Assembly: GCA_023667285.1 (NCBI GenBank)
Contig: JAMPAK010000001.1
Location: 92,091 to 156,090 of the forward strand
DNA length: 64,000 nt
Source: Muribaculaceae bacterium
GTDB lineage: Bacteria; Bacteroidota; Bacteroidia; Bacteroidales; Muribaculaceae
Reading direction: 5' to 3'
Shown here: positions 1 through 8,830 of the stretch, one piece after another
Layout: every line of letters begins with the position of its first letter
How positions within the stretch are numbered: position 1 is the stretch's first letter
Program-made: the position numbers and the translations under genes
Notes under the pieces: model-generated
Told to the model about the DNA's origin: nothing
The model's database searches: none
Seen by the model: the letters and a program-made list of their open reading frames with translations, nothing else

Positions 1-2
1 AG

Positions 3-329
3 GACGCCAAAACCTTCTCCCCACTGCAGGCCCGGCCCGACGGCTTCCTCCGCCTATGGAACGCACTCCTCCCCGCCCTCTCCGGCTGCGGATTCTTCAT
101 CGTCCACATCACCGCGCCGCGCACCCGCGGCCACGCCGACAAACTCGCCCGGCTCTTCGGACGGCGCATGCACCGCATCCTCATACCCGACACTAGCAAG
201 ACGCCCGATGACCCGCCACCCACCATCGTCATCACTCTCCCCGTCAAACTGCCCCCCTTATCACCCCTCTCAACCTCATCAACCTCCTCAACCTCCTCAA
301 CCTACACCTCCCCTCCCCACCCACTCTAG
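3..329 (+). CDS. 3' end of an unrecognised high-GC gene
   Basis: An open frame enters from the left edge (frame 3) and stops with TAG at 327-329, giving about 108 residues of a C-terminal region. Third codon positions are almost all C or G and the strand is strikingly C-rich, unlike every other gene here, so it looks coded but foreign in composition. The visible part contains GCGFFIVHIT and LARLFGRR and ends in a Ser/Thr/Pro-rich tail produced by a 9-base tandem repeat. I do not recognise the family. It could be the end of a transferred or element-borne gene. The 97 bases between its stop and the next gene hold only weak inverted repeats. Confidence 0.5.
   Translation, partial: DAKTFSPLQARPDGFLRLWNALLPALSGCGFFIVHITAPRTRGHADKLARLFGRRMHRILIPDTSKTPDDPPPTIVITLPVKLPPLSPLSTSSTSSTSSTYTSPPHPL
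270..305. repeat. 9-base tandem repeat, four copies
   Basis: Four consecutive units of tcaacctcN/tcaacctac start at 270, 279, 288 and 297. They encode the Ser-Thr-Ser run at the C-terminal tail of the left-edge gene. Because the unit is a multiple of three, copy-number change would alter tail length without a frameshift. Confidence 0.85.
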
Positions 330-426
330 CGGTACGCCGTGCTCCGCGACCCAAAGTCAAACCGCACGGCAAGCGCACTTTGACATTTTGGGAAAACTCA
401 ACCACCATCCCGGCTTTACAAGGAAG

Positions 427-1305
427 TTATTCCTCCTTAATGTCGTTTAGGTCGTAGTTGTTGAAGTAGTCCCAGTGGATGGCACGTTTTGTGCCGCTGG
501 CGCGGCCGCGGTTTTGCTTTTCCACAAATTCTTCACGGGAACGGACGGCGTAGTGGTTTATGCGGATGATGTCTTGCTGTGGTTCGCGCTCGCGAAAATT
601 GCGAGTAATAGGGTTACCGTGTGAGTCTTGAGCGAGTCCGGAGATTCGCGATGCTTCGTGACATCCTGTCATTGTGAAGACTTTGCGAGGGTTGACAATG
701 CTTTTGACGTGACGGTTGAGCGGATGAGACGGAAGGGAGTGATATTTGAAGCGCTCCATGACGGGAAGGGGGGATTTTTTGTCCATCCCTCCGCTCCCAT
801 AGATAAGCCAGTTGATCTCGACGGCGGGCGCGTTGTCAAAGTGTGAGAGGAACTGGGGAATATCCTTGTCCTTGACCGGAACGATGAACTCATCGAGATC
901 AATGAAGGCTATCCAGCGGCAGTCGAAGCGGTGACGGGCGAGGCAGTCATCGTAGGCCGCAAGCTGCATGCGGTAGCCGGGAAAATCGATGTATTCTACA
1001 AGACCGGACTCTATGTATGGAGTAAGGATCTTCTTTGTCCCGTCAGTGCTTCCATTATCATAGATAAAGAATTTGTCAACTCCCATGGAATGGTGCCACT
1101 CAATCCATTCCTTGAAGTATGGGCCTTCATCCTTGGCGATGGCACAGACTGCTAGGTTATATTCCGGGGTGGAGTGATTTTGGCGCAGCTCCTGCAAGAG
1201 CCGCAAGGCATTGACGGGGCCAAAGCGGAGGATTCCCCTCCAACGGTTTCGCTCCATCTTGAAGGGTATCAGCCCGGCTATAATCTCGGCAGCGGCTTTG
1301 TTCAT
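427..1305 (-). CDS. GT92-like glycosyltransferase
   Basis: A 292-residue protein of the GT92/DUF23 glycosyltransferase type. The family signature begins near residue 50 with AVCAIAKDEGPYFKEWIEWH, followed by FFIYDNGSTDGT and the metal-binding FIDLDEFIVP, which matches the DxD motif of GT-A enzymes. No signal peptide or membrane segment is visible, so it should act on the cytoplasmic face during surface-glycan assembly. Its start overlaps the stop of the upstream Stealth gene by 4 bases (ATGA), indicating translational coupling. The sugar donor and acceptor cannot be read from the sequence. Confidence 0.85.
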   Translation of the reverse strand: MNKAAAEIIAGLIPFKMERNRWRGILRFGPVNALRLLQELRQNHSTPEYNLAVCAIAKDEGPYFKEWIEWHHSMGVDKFFIYDNGSTDGTKKILTPYIESGLVEYIDFPGYRMQLAAYDDCLARHRFDCRWIAFIDLDEFIVPVKDKDIPQFLSHFDNAPAVEINWLIYGSGGMDKKSPLPVMERFKYHSLPSHPLNRHVKSIVNPRKVFTMTGCHEASRISGLAQDSHGNPITRNFREREPQQDIIRINHYAVRSREEFVEKQNRGRASGTKRAIHWDYFNNYDLNDIKEE

Positions 1306-2294
1306 AGCTCAAAACTTGATTTGTCGGGGAGGATACTCTGAAATGCAGCCCCAATCCTGCTCATCACGACATCGTAGTTGCGAATGTGGACATTGTCATT
1401 GAGGCATATGAGAGAGTATTTCTGTTCTTGGATGGCTTTGATGGCCTGACGGGATTTGATCATGAGTGGAAACATCTTGGTGTCAGCATAAGTGTTGTAT
1501 GGCTCGAAATTTCCACTGCATATCTGCCATGTGCGGAAGAGCTCGGGTGTGTAGTCGTTGAGGGCCCGGAATCGGTTGACAGATGTCTCGGTGAGTTCCT
1601 TGGAGGCCACAGCCCATACTTGCTCAAAGGTGGATTTGAGATAGGGTTGGGCATTGTGAGGTGTATGGAGGGTTATGAATTTGTCGTAGGGCTTGAGGAG
1701 ATAGTTCCACAGAAGGCGAGAGCCGTAGGAAGGGTCAAACCATTTGTCGTGGTCACGCTTCATCACCTCCCGTTTGTCGAAATGGCGGTTGATGATGTTG
1801 AGATTGTTTTTGATGCGGACATACCACTGGGACCATGAGGGATTGTAGAGGAAGGCGGCGATGTCGCGTGGAAGTCCGTTTTTGAAAAATCTGTCTGGCG
1901 AGATGTTGTTGATGATATAGAAGTCGTCGTTGAAGTATACAAAATGGTCGGATAGTCCGGGAATCCGATGGATGTAACGCTCGATGACGACGGAGTTGTA
2001 GGTGGGGAGGAACTCGGAGGGGATATAGTCGCGGTGGCTGACTAGATTGAGTTTGGGGTTAGATGTGTCGAGCCACTCAGGACGCTGTCCGCTCGTGACG
2101 AAATGGATTTTTCTAACCCATGGAGCGAACTTCTCAACACCGCGAAACCAGTATTTCAGGAAGCCATAGTCGCGGAACCGAGCCTTGGAGACGCCATTGC
2201 GAGTATTCTCTTTGGATTGGGAATACTTGGAAAATTCTTCTTGCCAGGCCGGGTCGTTCATGTCGACCCATGTCACTATGAAGTCTATGTCCAT
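1302..2294 (-). CDS. Stealth-family sugar-phosphate transferase
   Basis: A 330-residue protein with the order of conserved regions typical of Stealth proteins: CR1 at the very start (IDFIVTWVDMNDPAW), CR2 with ARFRDYGFLKYWFRGVEKF, KIHFVTSGQ and FVYFNDDFYI, then CR3 and a final CLNDNVH motif. Stealth enzymes transfer hexose-1-phosphate units in capsule synthesis and resemble the GlcNAc-1-phosphotransferase of animals. I chose the ATG at 2294 because it opens directly into CR1; a longer frame to 2420 would only add low-quality sequence antisense to the neighbour's end. It lies 25 bases after the acyltransferase and overlaps the GT92 gene. Confidence 0.9.
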   Translation of the reverse strand: MDIDFIVTWVDMNDPAWQEEFSKYSQSKENTRNGVSKARFRDYGFLKYWFRGVEKFAPWVRKIHFVTSGQRPEWLDTSNPKLNLVSHRDYIPSEFLPTYNSVVIERYIHRIPGLSDHFVYFNDDFYIINNISPDRFFKNGLPRDIAAFLYNPSWSQWYVRIKNNLNIINRHFDKREVMKRDHDKWFDPSYGSRLLWNYLLKPYDKFITLHTPHNAQPYLKSTFEQVWAVASKELTETSVNRFRALNDYTPELFRTWQICSGNFEPYNTYADTKMFPLMIKSRQAIKAIQEQKYSLICLNDNVHIRNYDVVMSRIGAAFQSILPDKSSFEL

Positions 2295-2319
2295 TTTGAG
2301 ATTGTGGGGGATGATTGGT

Positions 2320-3216
2320 TCAACTGACGTCTTTGGTATCGGACTCAATAACGCTGGCGTGTTTGAAGCGCTTGTGGCTCCACAGGTAGAGTTCGGGCTG
2401 GCGGCGGATCTCGCTTTCAAGCATACGGTAATATATATCAGTCAGTTCGTAGTCAGGAAGTGTGCGTGGGTCTGGACACATCTTGACAAACTCTGCATCG
2501 TAATGTCCGCGCCTCACACGGGTCACCCTGAGGAACCATGACTCGAAGCCAAAATGCTTGATGATTTTTTCGGTTCCGGTCAAAACGGGTGTCTGATGGT
2601 TGAGAAAGGGAAGATAGTCTCTGACCTCTTTCTTCTTGGGTGACTGGTCAGCAATGAAGCCGATGATACACTCTTTGCCATCGTTATTGAGAGAATTGAT
2701 ATAGCGAGCGGTCTGATACATCTCAACGTTGACAGCACCGAAGTGGCTGCGCAGGCGGAGCATCAGACGGTCGAAGTCCTTGTTGCGGAGGCGATGGTAG
2801 ATCTGGGCGGCAATGGCTCCTTGATACAGCCCTATCGGCATGGATGATATCCACTCCCAGTTGCCGAAGTGGCCAAGGTAGATGCCGATAGATTTGCCTT
2901 GACGGAGGACATTGTTGACCTCGCTGATATTGGTGAAATTCATGCGTCGGGACATCTCTGACGGGGAGAGTGAGATTATCTTGCATGTCTCCAGGATGTT
3001 GTCGGTGAAAAACCGGTAGAAGCGTTTCTCAATGCACTGTATCTCCTCTATGGATTTCTCTGGGAATGACTCGGTGAGATTGCTGCGCACCACCCGCCGA
3101 CGGTATCTGACTATGTGATAGAGCAAAAACCCCAATCCGTCTGACAAAATGTAGAGTACAGGAAAGGGGAGAAGGGAGAGAAGACGGATAGAGAAATTAA
3201 GAAGATGGTACATCAT
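2320..3216 (-). CDS. Lipid A-type lauroyl/myristoyl acyltransferase (LpxL/HtrB family)
   Basis: A 298-residue inner-membrane acyltransferase. There is an N-terminal hydrophobic segment (residues 4-35), then the catalytic H-x4-E motif in YLGHFGNWEW, a second block FIADQSPKK and the C-terminal YLWSHKRFKH, all typical of LpxL/HtrB enzymes that add secondary acyl chains to lipid A. Some Bacteroidota members instead acylate ornithine or other lipids, so the acceptor is not certain. It is first in a three-gene run with a Stealth transferase and a GT92 enzyme, suggesting a shared envelope role. Candidate promoters lie at 3246-3253 and 3306-3313. Confidence 0.88.
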   Translation of the reverse strand: MMYHLLNFSIRLLSLLPFPVLYILSDGLGFLLYHIVRYRRRVVRSNLTESFPEKSIEEIQCIEKRFYRFFTDNILETCKIISLSPSEMSRRMNFTNISEVNNVLRQGKSIGIYLGHFGNWEWISSMPIGLYQGAIAAQIYHRLRNKDFDRLMLRLRSHFGAVNVEMYQTARYINSLNNDGKECIIGFIADQSPKKKEVRDYLPFLNHQTPVLTGTEKIIKHFGFESWFLRVTRVRRGHYDAEFVKMCPDPRTLPDYELTDIYYRMLESEIRRQPELYLWSHKRFKHASVIESDTKDVS

Positions 3217-3245
3217 CAGGATTTGCTCTGGCGGTTTTCAGGCAA

Positions 3246-3313
3246 TAAAGTTAAGCATTATGCTTCATGTAGAGGATTGATTTAAAATCTTTTTTATTGA
3301 GTGGGCAAAGATA
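3246..3313 (-). promoter_or_regulatory. Candidate promoters of the acyltransferase-Stealth-GT92 cluster
   Basis: On the minus strand TAACTTTA (3246-3253) lies 30 bases from the start codon and a full TATCTTTG (3306-3313) lies further upstream. Both fit the Bacteroidota -7 form TAnnTTTG; no clear -33 TTTG is visible at the usual 20-base distance. Confidence 0.45.
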
Positions 3314-3330
3314 TTGCACATCATTGTGGG

Positions 3331-3338
3331 TAAATTTG
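3331..3338 (+). promoter_or_regulatory. Candidate -7 element of the 90-residue gene
   Basis: TAAATTTG matches TAnnTTTG and lies 26 bases before the start codon at 3365. It diverges from the acyltransferase promoter at 3306-3313, so the 148-base gap is a divergent regulatory region. Confidence 0.5.
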
Positions 3339-3364
3339 CAATGTAAATAAACAATGATATAACT

Positions 3365-3637
3365 ATGGCAACTTCAATCCATCCCACAGATATTATCTCA
3401 GTGGCTCTCCAGGAGGGTGGGCGCCGTCTGGCCAATCTGACATTGAGCGGGGCTGCAGACCTTGGGGACTTGCTGAGGATGGTGCGCTCGCGGGCGGAGG
3501 GCGAATCGGGAGTCATCAAGGTGATTGTCCGCAACAATACCCGAGGGTGGGTGCAGCAGCACACACTTGTGTTCCGCAAATCGACGGCTCCCAAGCCGGA
3601 GCGGCCAAAGTTTCTCGACTATCCGACACTTTTTTGA
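3365..3637 (+). CDS. Small conserved-looking hypothetical protein (90 aa)
   Basis: A 90-residue protein beginning MATSIHPTDII, with a mixed hydrophobic/basic pattern and no signal peptide, membrane helix or cysteine. The middle carries charged helix-like segments (LGDLLRMVRSRAEG) followed by a strand-like IKVIVRNNTRGWVQQHTLVFRK. I do not recognise a named family. Support for a real gene comes from a TAnnTTTG element 26 bases upstream, a strong hairpin terminator just downstream, and balanced amino-acid use; the antisense frame at 3265-3594 lacks these. It is transcribed alone, divergent from the envelope cluster. Confidence 0.65.
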   Translation: MATSIHPTDIISVALQEGGRRLANLTLSGAADLGDLLRMVRSRAEGESGVIKVIVRNNTRGWVQQHTLVFRKSTAPKPERPKFLDYPTLF

Positions 3638-3649
3638 TTATCAATGTAA

Positions 3650-3684
3650 AAGGCTCCGCTATCTATCGCAGACGGCGGAGCCTT
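3650..3684. terminator. Convergent terminator hairpin
   Basis: AAGGCTCCG (3650-3658) pairs with CGGAGCCTT (3676-3684) around a 17-base loop. It sits between the convergent ends of the 90-residue gene (3637) and the PL11 lyase (3717). On the minus strand the stem is followed by TTTTAC. Confidence 0.7.
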
Positions 3685-3716
3685 GATAACCTTGTTTAGG
3701 TTATTCAGTAACTTAT

Positions 3717-6700
3717 TTAATCCTTTATAAACTTATATGTTTCCATTTTTTCGCCGGGAATCTCTATGACGAGGACATAGATGCCGGCGGAGATGCCGTT
3801 TGTGATGGTCGAGGCATCGCCACCCTTAGCTCTGCGCACCATGATGCCGCTCATTGCATCGACGATGGTGTATGTGGCGTCGTCGCGAGTGGCGATAACC
3901 TCGGTGATTGAGCTTGAGAGGTTGGTGTATGACTGCTTGATTTCATCGGCAGTGAGGGCCTTGGGGTGGATAATGAGCTCATCGATCATGCCCTCGTAGG
4001 GACGTGCAGTCTCATCGCTGCAGCCGATGAGGAGAGGCTCGTTGTTGTCAGCAATGGCACCGGTGCTGACACCAGTGGTGGTGTTTTTCAACTCTCCGTC
4101 GAGATAAATCTCGAGAGTCTTCTCAGCAAAGTTGCGGACGCCGGCAAAGTGGTGCCACTGACCGTCGAAGTAAGCGTTGGCGTCTGAGACGCGAACCTCC
4201 TTCTTGTTGACGTCATCGTCAATGATGAAGCCCATTGAGCCGTTGGAGTGGCGCTCGATGCCAACCCAGTGACCTGTGGTGCCGTTGGCAGCGTTAGCTG
4301 AGTGAGAGCCTTTGAAGAAAAGGTAGCCATCGTTGTCAGTTGACTTGAACCAAAGCTCAACTGTAAAGTCTTTCTCGCCAAACTGGATGGCATCGTAGGC
4401 AGGCTGGCTGTAGTACGAGCCGGTGAAGTTGACGGCGCCGTCTTTCTTGCCGGCAGCGGCTTCAGGAGCGGCTCCTACGGCTGTGGCCTCGCCATAGACA
4501 AGGTTTGGAGTGGTTTCGCCAACTACATCGAAGGGAAAGTAAGCGAGTTGGGCTCCGGTTGTGGCATATCGCTCGGATACTTTCTCGGGTTCCATGGCTC
4601 CCTCATAGATGGTGAACTCATCGAGCGCACCGGCAAACATGTTGTCAAAGTTTACGTTTACGTTGCCTAAGACGAGTGTCTCCTTGTTATCGGCAATGGC
4701 GGCTGTGGCGTCAGCGCCCTCAGCTACCTGAACACCGTCGACATAGAGATAGAGTTTCTTGGCGTATGTGTCTCGGACACCTACAACATGGTGCCACTCA
4801 TCGTTGAACCATTTTCCGGCCTCTTTGACATATGCCTGGCTTTTAGTGGCATCGTCGTCAATGGCAAAGTAGAGGACATCGTTCTTAAGTTCCATGCCAA
4901 TCCAATGGCCTGTTGCACCGGTGGATGCGTTGGCAGAATGAGAGCCTTTGTGAAAGATGTATGCGGCGTCGTCTTTAGATTTCATCCAAAACTCGATGGT
5001 GAAATCGCGATTGCCGAGCTGGATCTCGTCGTAGGCATCCTGGGTATAGTAGTTCGTGCCGTCGAGGAGAGCAGCTTTGCCCTTCTTGCCGTCGACAGCG
5101 ATAGGAGCGGTGCCCTTTGCCACGGCTTCGCCTTTCACATGGTTAGTGACTGTCGCGCCGGGGTTGTCGAAGGAATAGTAGGCAAGGGGAGTGAGCATGA
5201 CAACGCGGTTGACCTTGAGTTTTATCTGCATGGTGGCCTCGTCGCCATCCTTGGATCCTCCGGTGGTGACGGTAATGATGTAGTCGCCCTCAGCAGTGGG
5301 AGTGCCGCTGATTGTGCCTGTGTTTGAGGCTGCATCGAAGTTCCAGTCGATGCCGGCAGGTAGCTCACCGCATGAGAGAGATGTGCAGTTGCGACCCTTG
5401 AGGACCACATTCTCGATGGGGCTTCCGAGAGTGACCATCTGAGATGAGGCACCGCTGCTCAGGAGGATTGATGCCTTGGTGTCGTAGAGATCCTCAGCGG
5501 AGAAACTTGTGTGAGGGGGCTGATTGTAGGCAGTGTTCTGCCATGCGATGGCCATGCGATACTGGTGGTCCTGAAGGAGGGTGGGAATCTTGTAGACTGT
5601 AGGCTCAGTGGTGGTGAAGATGAGGAGGTCGCTCTGAGTCTGGCCGTCGTGGAGGATCACTTCCTCTCGCCAGTCGCCGAAGAGGTCAGCCTGCAGGTTG
5701 GGGGTGTTTTTGGTGCCGTTGCATGCGGCGGCATTGCTGTATTGCTCAAATGCGGCGATGGTGTTGATCTTTGAGAAGTCAGGAGCTGGTTTGGTCACCC
5801 AGGTGCCGTCGAGACATTCATCAAGAAGGTCGCCGTCCCAGTATATGCGGAAGTTGATAGAGGGACGGTTGGTGGAGATGGCAACCCCCTGAGAGTAGAC
5901 ATTAGCGTCAGATGCGGCCCAGTATTCATAACCGGGATAGTTGGGAGAGACATTGGCGGCGAGACCACGGCCTATGTCGTTGCCTGACTGGGGCTTTGAG
6001 AAAAGAATCTGGCCAGTGCGGGCATCGCGGAGCTCGGTGTCGTAGGGGAAGTCGGTTTTGTTCTCGTGAGGCATGAAGACCTGAAGTCCCTCGCGGTCAG
6101 GAATCATCTTGGCGAGATGGAGGGCATCGCCATGGCCTTCAGCTGAACCGCCAACGCTGTAGAGGACGGTGCCGTCGTGGTCAAGGGCTCCTGCGCCATA
6201 GATGATCTCATCCTTGCCGTCGGCATCGACATCGCCCACGGTGAGCGAGTGTGCGCCCTGGCCCCAAATGCCTTTGCCTTTTTCCTTTGACTCATGGAAC
6301 CATACTTCCTGGAGCTTGCCATCCTTGAAGTCTACGGCCCATACAAATGCGCAACGGTAGTAACCGCGACACATGATGACTGAAGGGTGGAGTCCGTCGA
6401 GATATGCCACGCCGCCGAGATAACGGTCGGAGCGGTTGCAATAGTTGTCGCCCCAGATGTCTTCGCTGACATGGTTGTAGCCTGGCTTATAGGCTATGGT
6501 TGAGAGAGCCTCGCCTGTCTTGCCTGAGAAGCATGTGAGGTATTCAGAGCCACCGAGGACATGGCCGCGGGCAGCAGACTTGCGATCTCCCACATTATAT
6601 ATACGGTAGTCGTCAGTCTCCTTGTCGTTGCCCATGAGGACCCAGTTGCCCTTGCCGTCCTTAGTGCCGGGGGCTGTCTTGCAGATCATCTCAGCACAGC

Positions 6701-7319
6701 CGTCACCGTCAAAGTCGTAGACCATAAACTGAGTGTAGTGGTTGCCTGAGCGGATGTTGTGGCCGAGATCGACGCGCCAGAGCTGGGTGCCGTCAATCTT
6801 GTAGCAGTCAATGATGGTTGGGCCTGTGAAGCCGCTTGAGGCGCTGTCCTTGGCGTCGGAGGGCATCCATTTAACGAACAGTTCCATCACACCGTCGCCG
6901 TCGACATCGCCGATGGAGAGGTCGTCAGGTGTATAAGTGTAACTGTGACCGTCCACAGAGCCCTGGGCGGGACGGTTGATGTGGATTTTCTTGTAAGGCT
7001 CGGCCCATGCGGCGCAGGTTCCTTTGTCGAAAACGTTGCCACCGGAAGTGGCGCGGACCTCATACATGGCGTTGGCCGATCCGGTCTCGTCAATGAAGTT
7101 GGTCTTGGTGGTGATTGGGGTGGTGTTGATTTTTGTTCCGTCGCGGTAGATGTCGAACGATGTGTCGCCGGCATCGGTGACGAGCGATCTCCAGGAGACG
7201 AAGACTCCGGCATCGGTCTTGACAGCGACAACGCCACGGTCAAGTTTCTCTGCCTGGGGTGTCGCAGCGGAGACGCACAAAGCTGTGGCCGCGAGGCAAC
7301 TGAGAAGCACTTTTTTCAT
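3717..7319 (-). CDS. PL11 rhamnogalacturonan lyase with two LamG-like domains and a T9SS-like tail
   Basis: A 1200-residue secreted enzyme. A signal peptide (MKKVLLSCLAATALCVSAA) precedes an Ig/FN3-like strand region (about 20-120) and the PL11 eight-bladed propeller (about 125-620), rich in calcium-type DVDGDG repeats (IGDVDGDGVMELFVKW, YDFDGDGCAEM, VGDVDADGKDEI). PL11 lyases cut the rhamnose-galacturonate backbone of pectin by beta-elimination. After an Ig-like module (about 640-715) come two LamG/concanavalin-like modules (about 715-920 and 925-1125), which may bind glycan. The C terminus (MSGIMVRRAKGG, GIYVLVIEI, YKFIKD) resembles a type A T9SS sorting domain, so export to the cell surface is inferred. 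No SusC/SusD pair is nearby. Confidence 0.9.
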   Translation of the reverse strand: MKKVLLSCLAATALCVSAATPQAEKLDRGVVAVKTDAGVFVSWRSLVTDAGDTSFDIYRDGTKINTTPITTKTNFIDETGSANAMYEVRATSGGNVFDKGTCAAWAEPYKKIHINRPAQGSVDGHSYTYTPDDLSIGDVDGDGVMELFVKWMPSDAKDSASSGFTGPTIIDCYKIDGTQLWRVDLGHNIRSGNHYTQFMVYDFDGDGCAEMICKTAPGTKDGKGNWVLMGNDKETDDYRIYNVGDRKSAARGHVLGGSEYLTCFSGKTGEALSTIAYKPGYNHVSEDIWGDNYCNRSDRYLGGVAYLDGLHPSVIMCRGYYRCAFVWAVDFKDGKLQEVWFHESKEKGKGIWGQGAHSLTVGDVDADGKDEIIYGAGALDHDGTVLYSVGGSAEGHGDALHLAKMIPDREGLQVFMPHENKTDFPYDTELRDARTGQILFSKPQSGNDIGRGLAANVSPNYPGYEYWAASDANVYSQGVAISTNRPSINFRIYWDGDLLDECLDGTWVTKPAPDFSKINTIAAFEQYSNAAACNGTKNTPNLQADLFGDWREEVILHDGQTQSDLLIFTTTEPTVYKIPTLLQDHQYRMAIAWQNTAYNQPPHTSFSAEDLYDTKASILLSSGASSQMVTLGSPIENVVLKGRNCTSLSCGELPAGIDWNFDAASNTGTISGTPTAEGDYIITVTTGGSKDGDEATMQIKLKVNRVVMLTPLAYYSFDNPGATVTNHVKGEAVAKGTAPIAVDGKKGKAALLDGTNYYTQDAYDEIQLGNRDFTIEFWMKSKDDAAYIFHKGSHSANASTGATGHWIGMELKNDVLYFAIDDDATKSQAYVKEAGKWFNDEWHHVVGVRDTYAKKLYLYVDGVQVAEGADATAAIADNKETLVLGNVNVNFDNMFAGALDEFTIYEGAMEPEKVSERYATTGAQLAYFPFDVVGETTPNLVYGEATAVGAAPEAAAGKKDGAVNFTGSYYSQPAYDAIQFGEKDFTVELWFKSTDNDGYLFFKGSHSANAANGTTGHWVGIERHSNGSMGFIIDDDVNKKEVRVSDANAYFDGQWHHFAGVRNFAEKTLEIYLDGELKNTTTGVSTGAIADNNEPLLIGCSDETARPYEGMIDELIIHPKALTADEIKQSYTNLSSSITEVIATRDDATYTIVDAMSGIMVRRAKGGDASTITNGISAGIYVLVIEIPGEKMETYKFIKD

Positions 7320-7360
7320 GTCTTGATGGTATTGGATTAGTTAAGAGTATCTCAAGGGTA

Positions 7361-7388
7361 AGGACTCGGACTGTGTAGCCCGAGTCCT
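7361..7388 (-). terminator. Terminator hairpin after asnS
   Basis: AGGACTCGG (7361-7369) pairs with CCGAGTCCT (7380-7388) directly downstream of the asnS stop at 7404, with a weak U-tract (TTACCCTT) on the minus strand. It separates asnS from the PL11 gene. Confidence 0.6.
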
Positions 7389-7403
7389 GTGAGGATTTGC
7401 TGA

Positions 7404-8795
7404 TTAGAATTCAGCCTTTCCGGGTGTGCGGGGGAAGGGGATGACGTCGCGGATGTTTGTCATGCCTGTGACAAACAGCACGAGACGCTCGAATCCGAGG
7501 CCGAAGCCGGAGTGGGGGACGGTTCCGAAGCGGCGTGTGTCGAGATACCACCACATGTCTTTCATGGGGATATGGCATTCCTCGACGCGGCGGAGAAGTT
7601 TGTCGTAGTCTTCCTCACGCTCAGAGCCGCCGATGATTTCGCCGATGTTGGGGAAGAGGACGTCCATGGCGCGTACGGTCTTGCCGTCGTCGTTGAGCTT
7701 CATGTAGAAGGCCTTGATTTCCTTTGGATAGTCGGTGAGGATGACGGGCTTCTTGAAATGCTCCTCAACGAGGTAGCGCTCATGCTCGCTCTGGAGGTCT
7801 GTGCCCCAGTGGACGGGGAACTCGAACTTCTTGCCTGACTCCTCGAGGATTTTGACACCCTCGGTGTAGGGGAGGCGCACGAAGTCGTTCTCGACAACAA
7901 AACGGAGGCGCTCGGTGAGGCCCTTGTCGAAGCGCTCTTCGAGGAAGCGGATGTCGTCAGCACAGTTCTCGAGGGCGTATGAGATGCAGTATTTCAGGAA
8001 CTCTTCGGCGAGGTCCATGTTGTCGGTGATGTCATAGAATGCCATCTCTGGTTCTATCATCCAGAACTCGGCGAGGTGACGAGGGGTGTTAGAGTTCTCG
8101 GCGCGGAATGTGGGGCCAAATGTGTAGATCTGACCCAAGGCGGTAGCGCCGAGCTCACCCTCGAGCTGTCCGGAGACGGTGAGGGCTGTAGACTTGGCGA
8201 AGAAGTCTTTCGAGTAGTCGACATTGCCCTCCTCGTCCTTGGGGAGGTTGTTGAGGTCGAGTGTTGTGACCTGGAACATGGCTCCGGCACCTTCGCAGTC
8301 GCTTGCTGTGATGAGCGGTGTGTTGAGATAGAAGAATCCGCGCTCGTTGAAGAACTTGTGGATGGCGAAGGCCAGTGCGGAGCGGACTCTCAGGACAGCG
8401 CCAAAGAAGTTTGAGCGCGGGCGGAGGTGTGCAATCTCGCGCAGATATTCAAGTGTGTGGCCTTTCTTCTGGAGCGGATAAGCTGTAGGGTCGGCTGTGC
8501 CATAGACCTTGAGGCTCTTGGCCTGGATTTCGAATGACTGGCCTTTGCCCATGGACTCAACGAGGATGCCTTTGACACATATGCTCGAGCCGGTGGTGAC
8601 GGGCTTGAGCTGCTCCTCGGTGAAGTCGGTCATGTCGAGGACAACCTGGATGTTGTTGATGGATGATCCGTCGTTGAGTTGTATGAATTGGACATGCTTG
8701 TTGCCGCGGCGGGTGCGCACCCAGCCTTTGGCCTCCACCTCGGTGCCTACGAGGACCGGGGTGGAGAGCAGGTCTTTGACTGTGGTTCTTTTCAT
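7404..8795 (-). CDS. asnS: Asparaginyl-tRNA synthetase
   Basis: A 463-residue class IIb aminoacyl-tRNA synthetase that charges tRNA-Asn. The N-terminal OB-fold anticodon-binding domain (about 15-110, [20 protein letters not shown]) is followed by the catalytic core with motif 2 ([22 protein letters not shown]) and motif 3 ([15 protein letters not shown]). The NTPRHLAEF block and the ending IPFPRTPG distinguish AsnRS from AspRS. Length matches the bacterial family. It lies 35 bases downstream of the pseudouridine synthase gene and is probably cotranscribed with it. Confidence 0.96.
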   Translation of the reverse strand: MKRTTVKDLLSTPVLVGTEVEAKGWVRTRRGNKHVQFIQLNDGSSINNIQVVLDMTDFTEEQLKPVTTGSSICVKGILVESMGKGQSFEIQAKSLKVYGTADPTAYPLQKKGHTLEYLREIAHLRPRSNFFGAVLRVRSALAFAIHKFFNERGFFYLNTPLITASDCEGAGAMFQVTTLDLNNLPKDEEGNVDYSKDFFAKSTALTVSGQLEGELGATALGQIYTFGPTFRAENSNTPRHLAEFWMIEPEMAFYDITDNMDLAEEFLKYCISYALENCADDIRFLEERFDKGLTERLRFVVENDFVRLPYTEGVKILEESGKKFEFPVHWGTDLQSEHERYLVEEHFKKPVILTDYPKEIKAFYMKLNDDGKTVRAMDVLFPNIGEIIGGSEREEDYDKLLRRVEECHIPMKDMWWYLDTRRFGTVPHSGFGLGFERLVLFVTGMTNIRDVIPFPRTPGKAEF

Positions 8796-8830
8796 TGTTT
8801 GACGGTTAAAATTCTAACGGTTTTCTTCTT

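Noticed and set aside
2295..2420. N-terminal extension of the Stealth protein
   Set aside because: The conserved CR1 begins at the ATG at 2294; the extra 42 residues are Ser/Pro/Ala-rich and lie antisense-free only by overlapping the end of the acyltransferase gene.
3265..3594. 109-residue minus-strand frame opposite the 90-residue gene
   Set aside because: It spans the divergent promoter region and lacks promoter and terminator in the right places.
4788..5327. 179-residue plus-strand frame inside the PL11 gene
   Set aside because: It is antisense to LamG-like coding sequence, with no promoter, and the minus-strand protein is clear.
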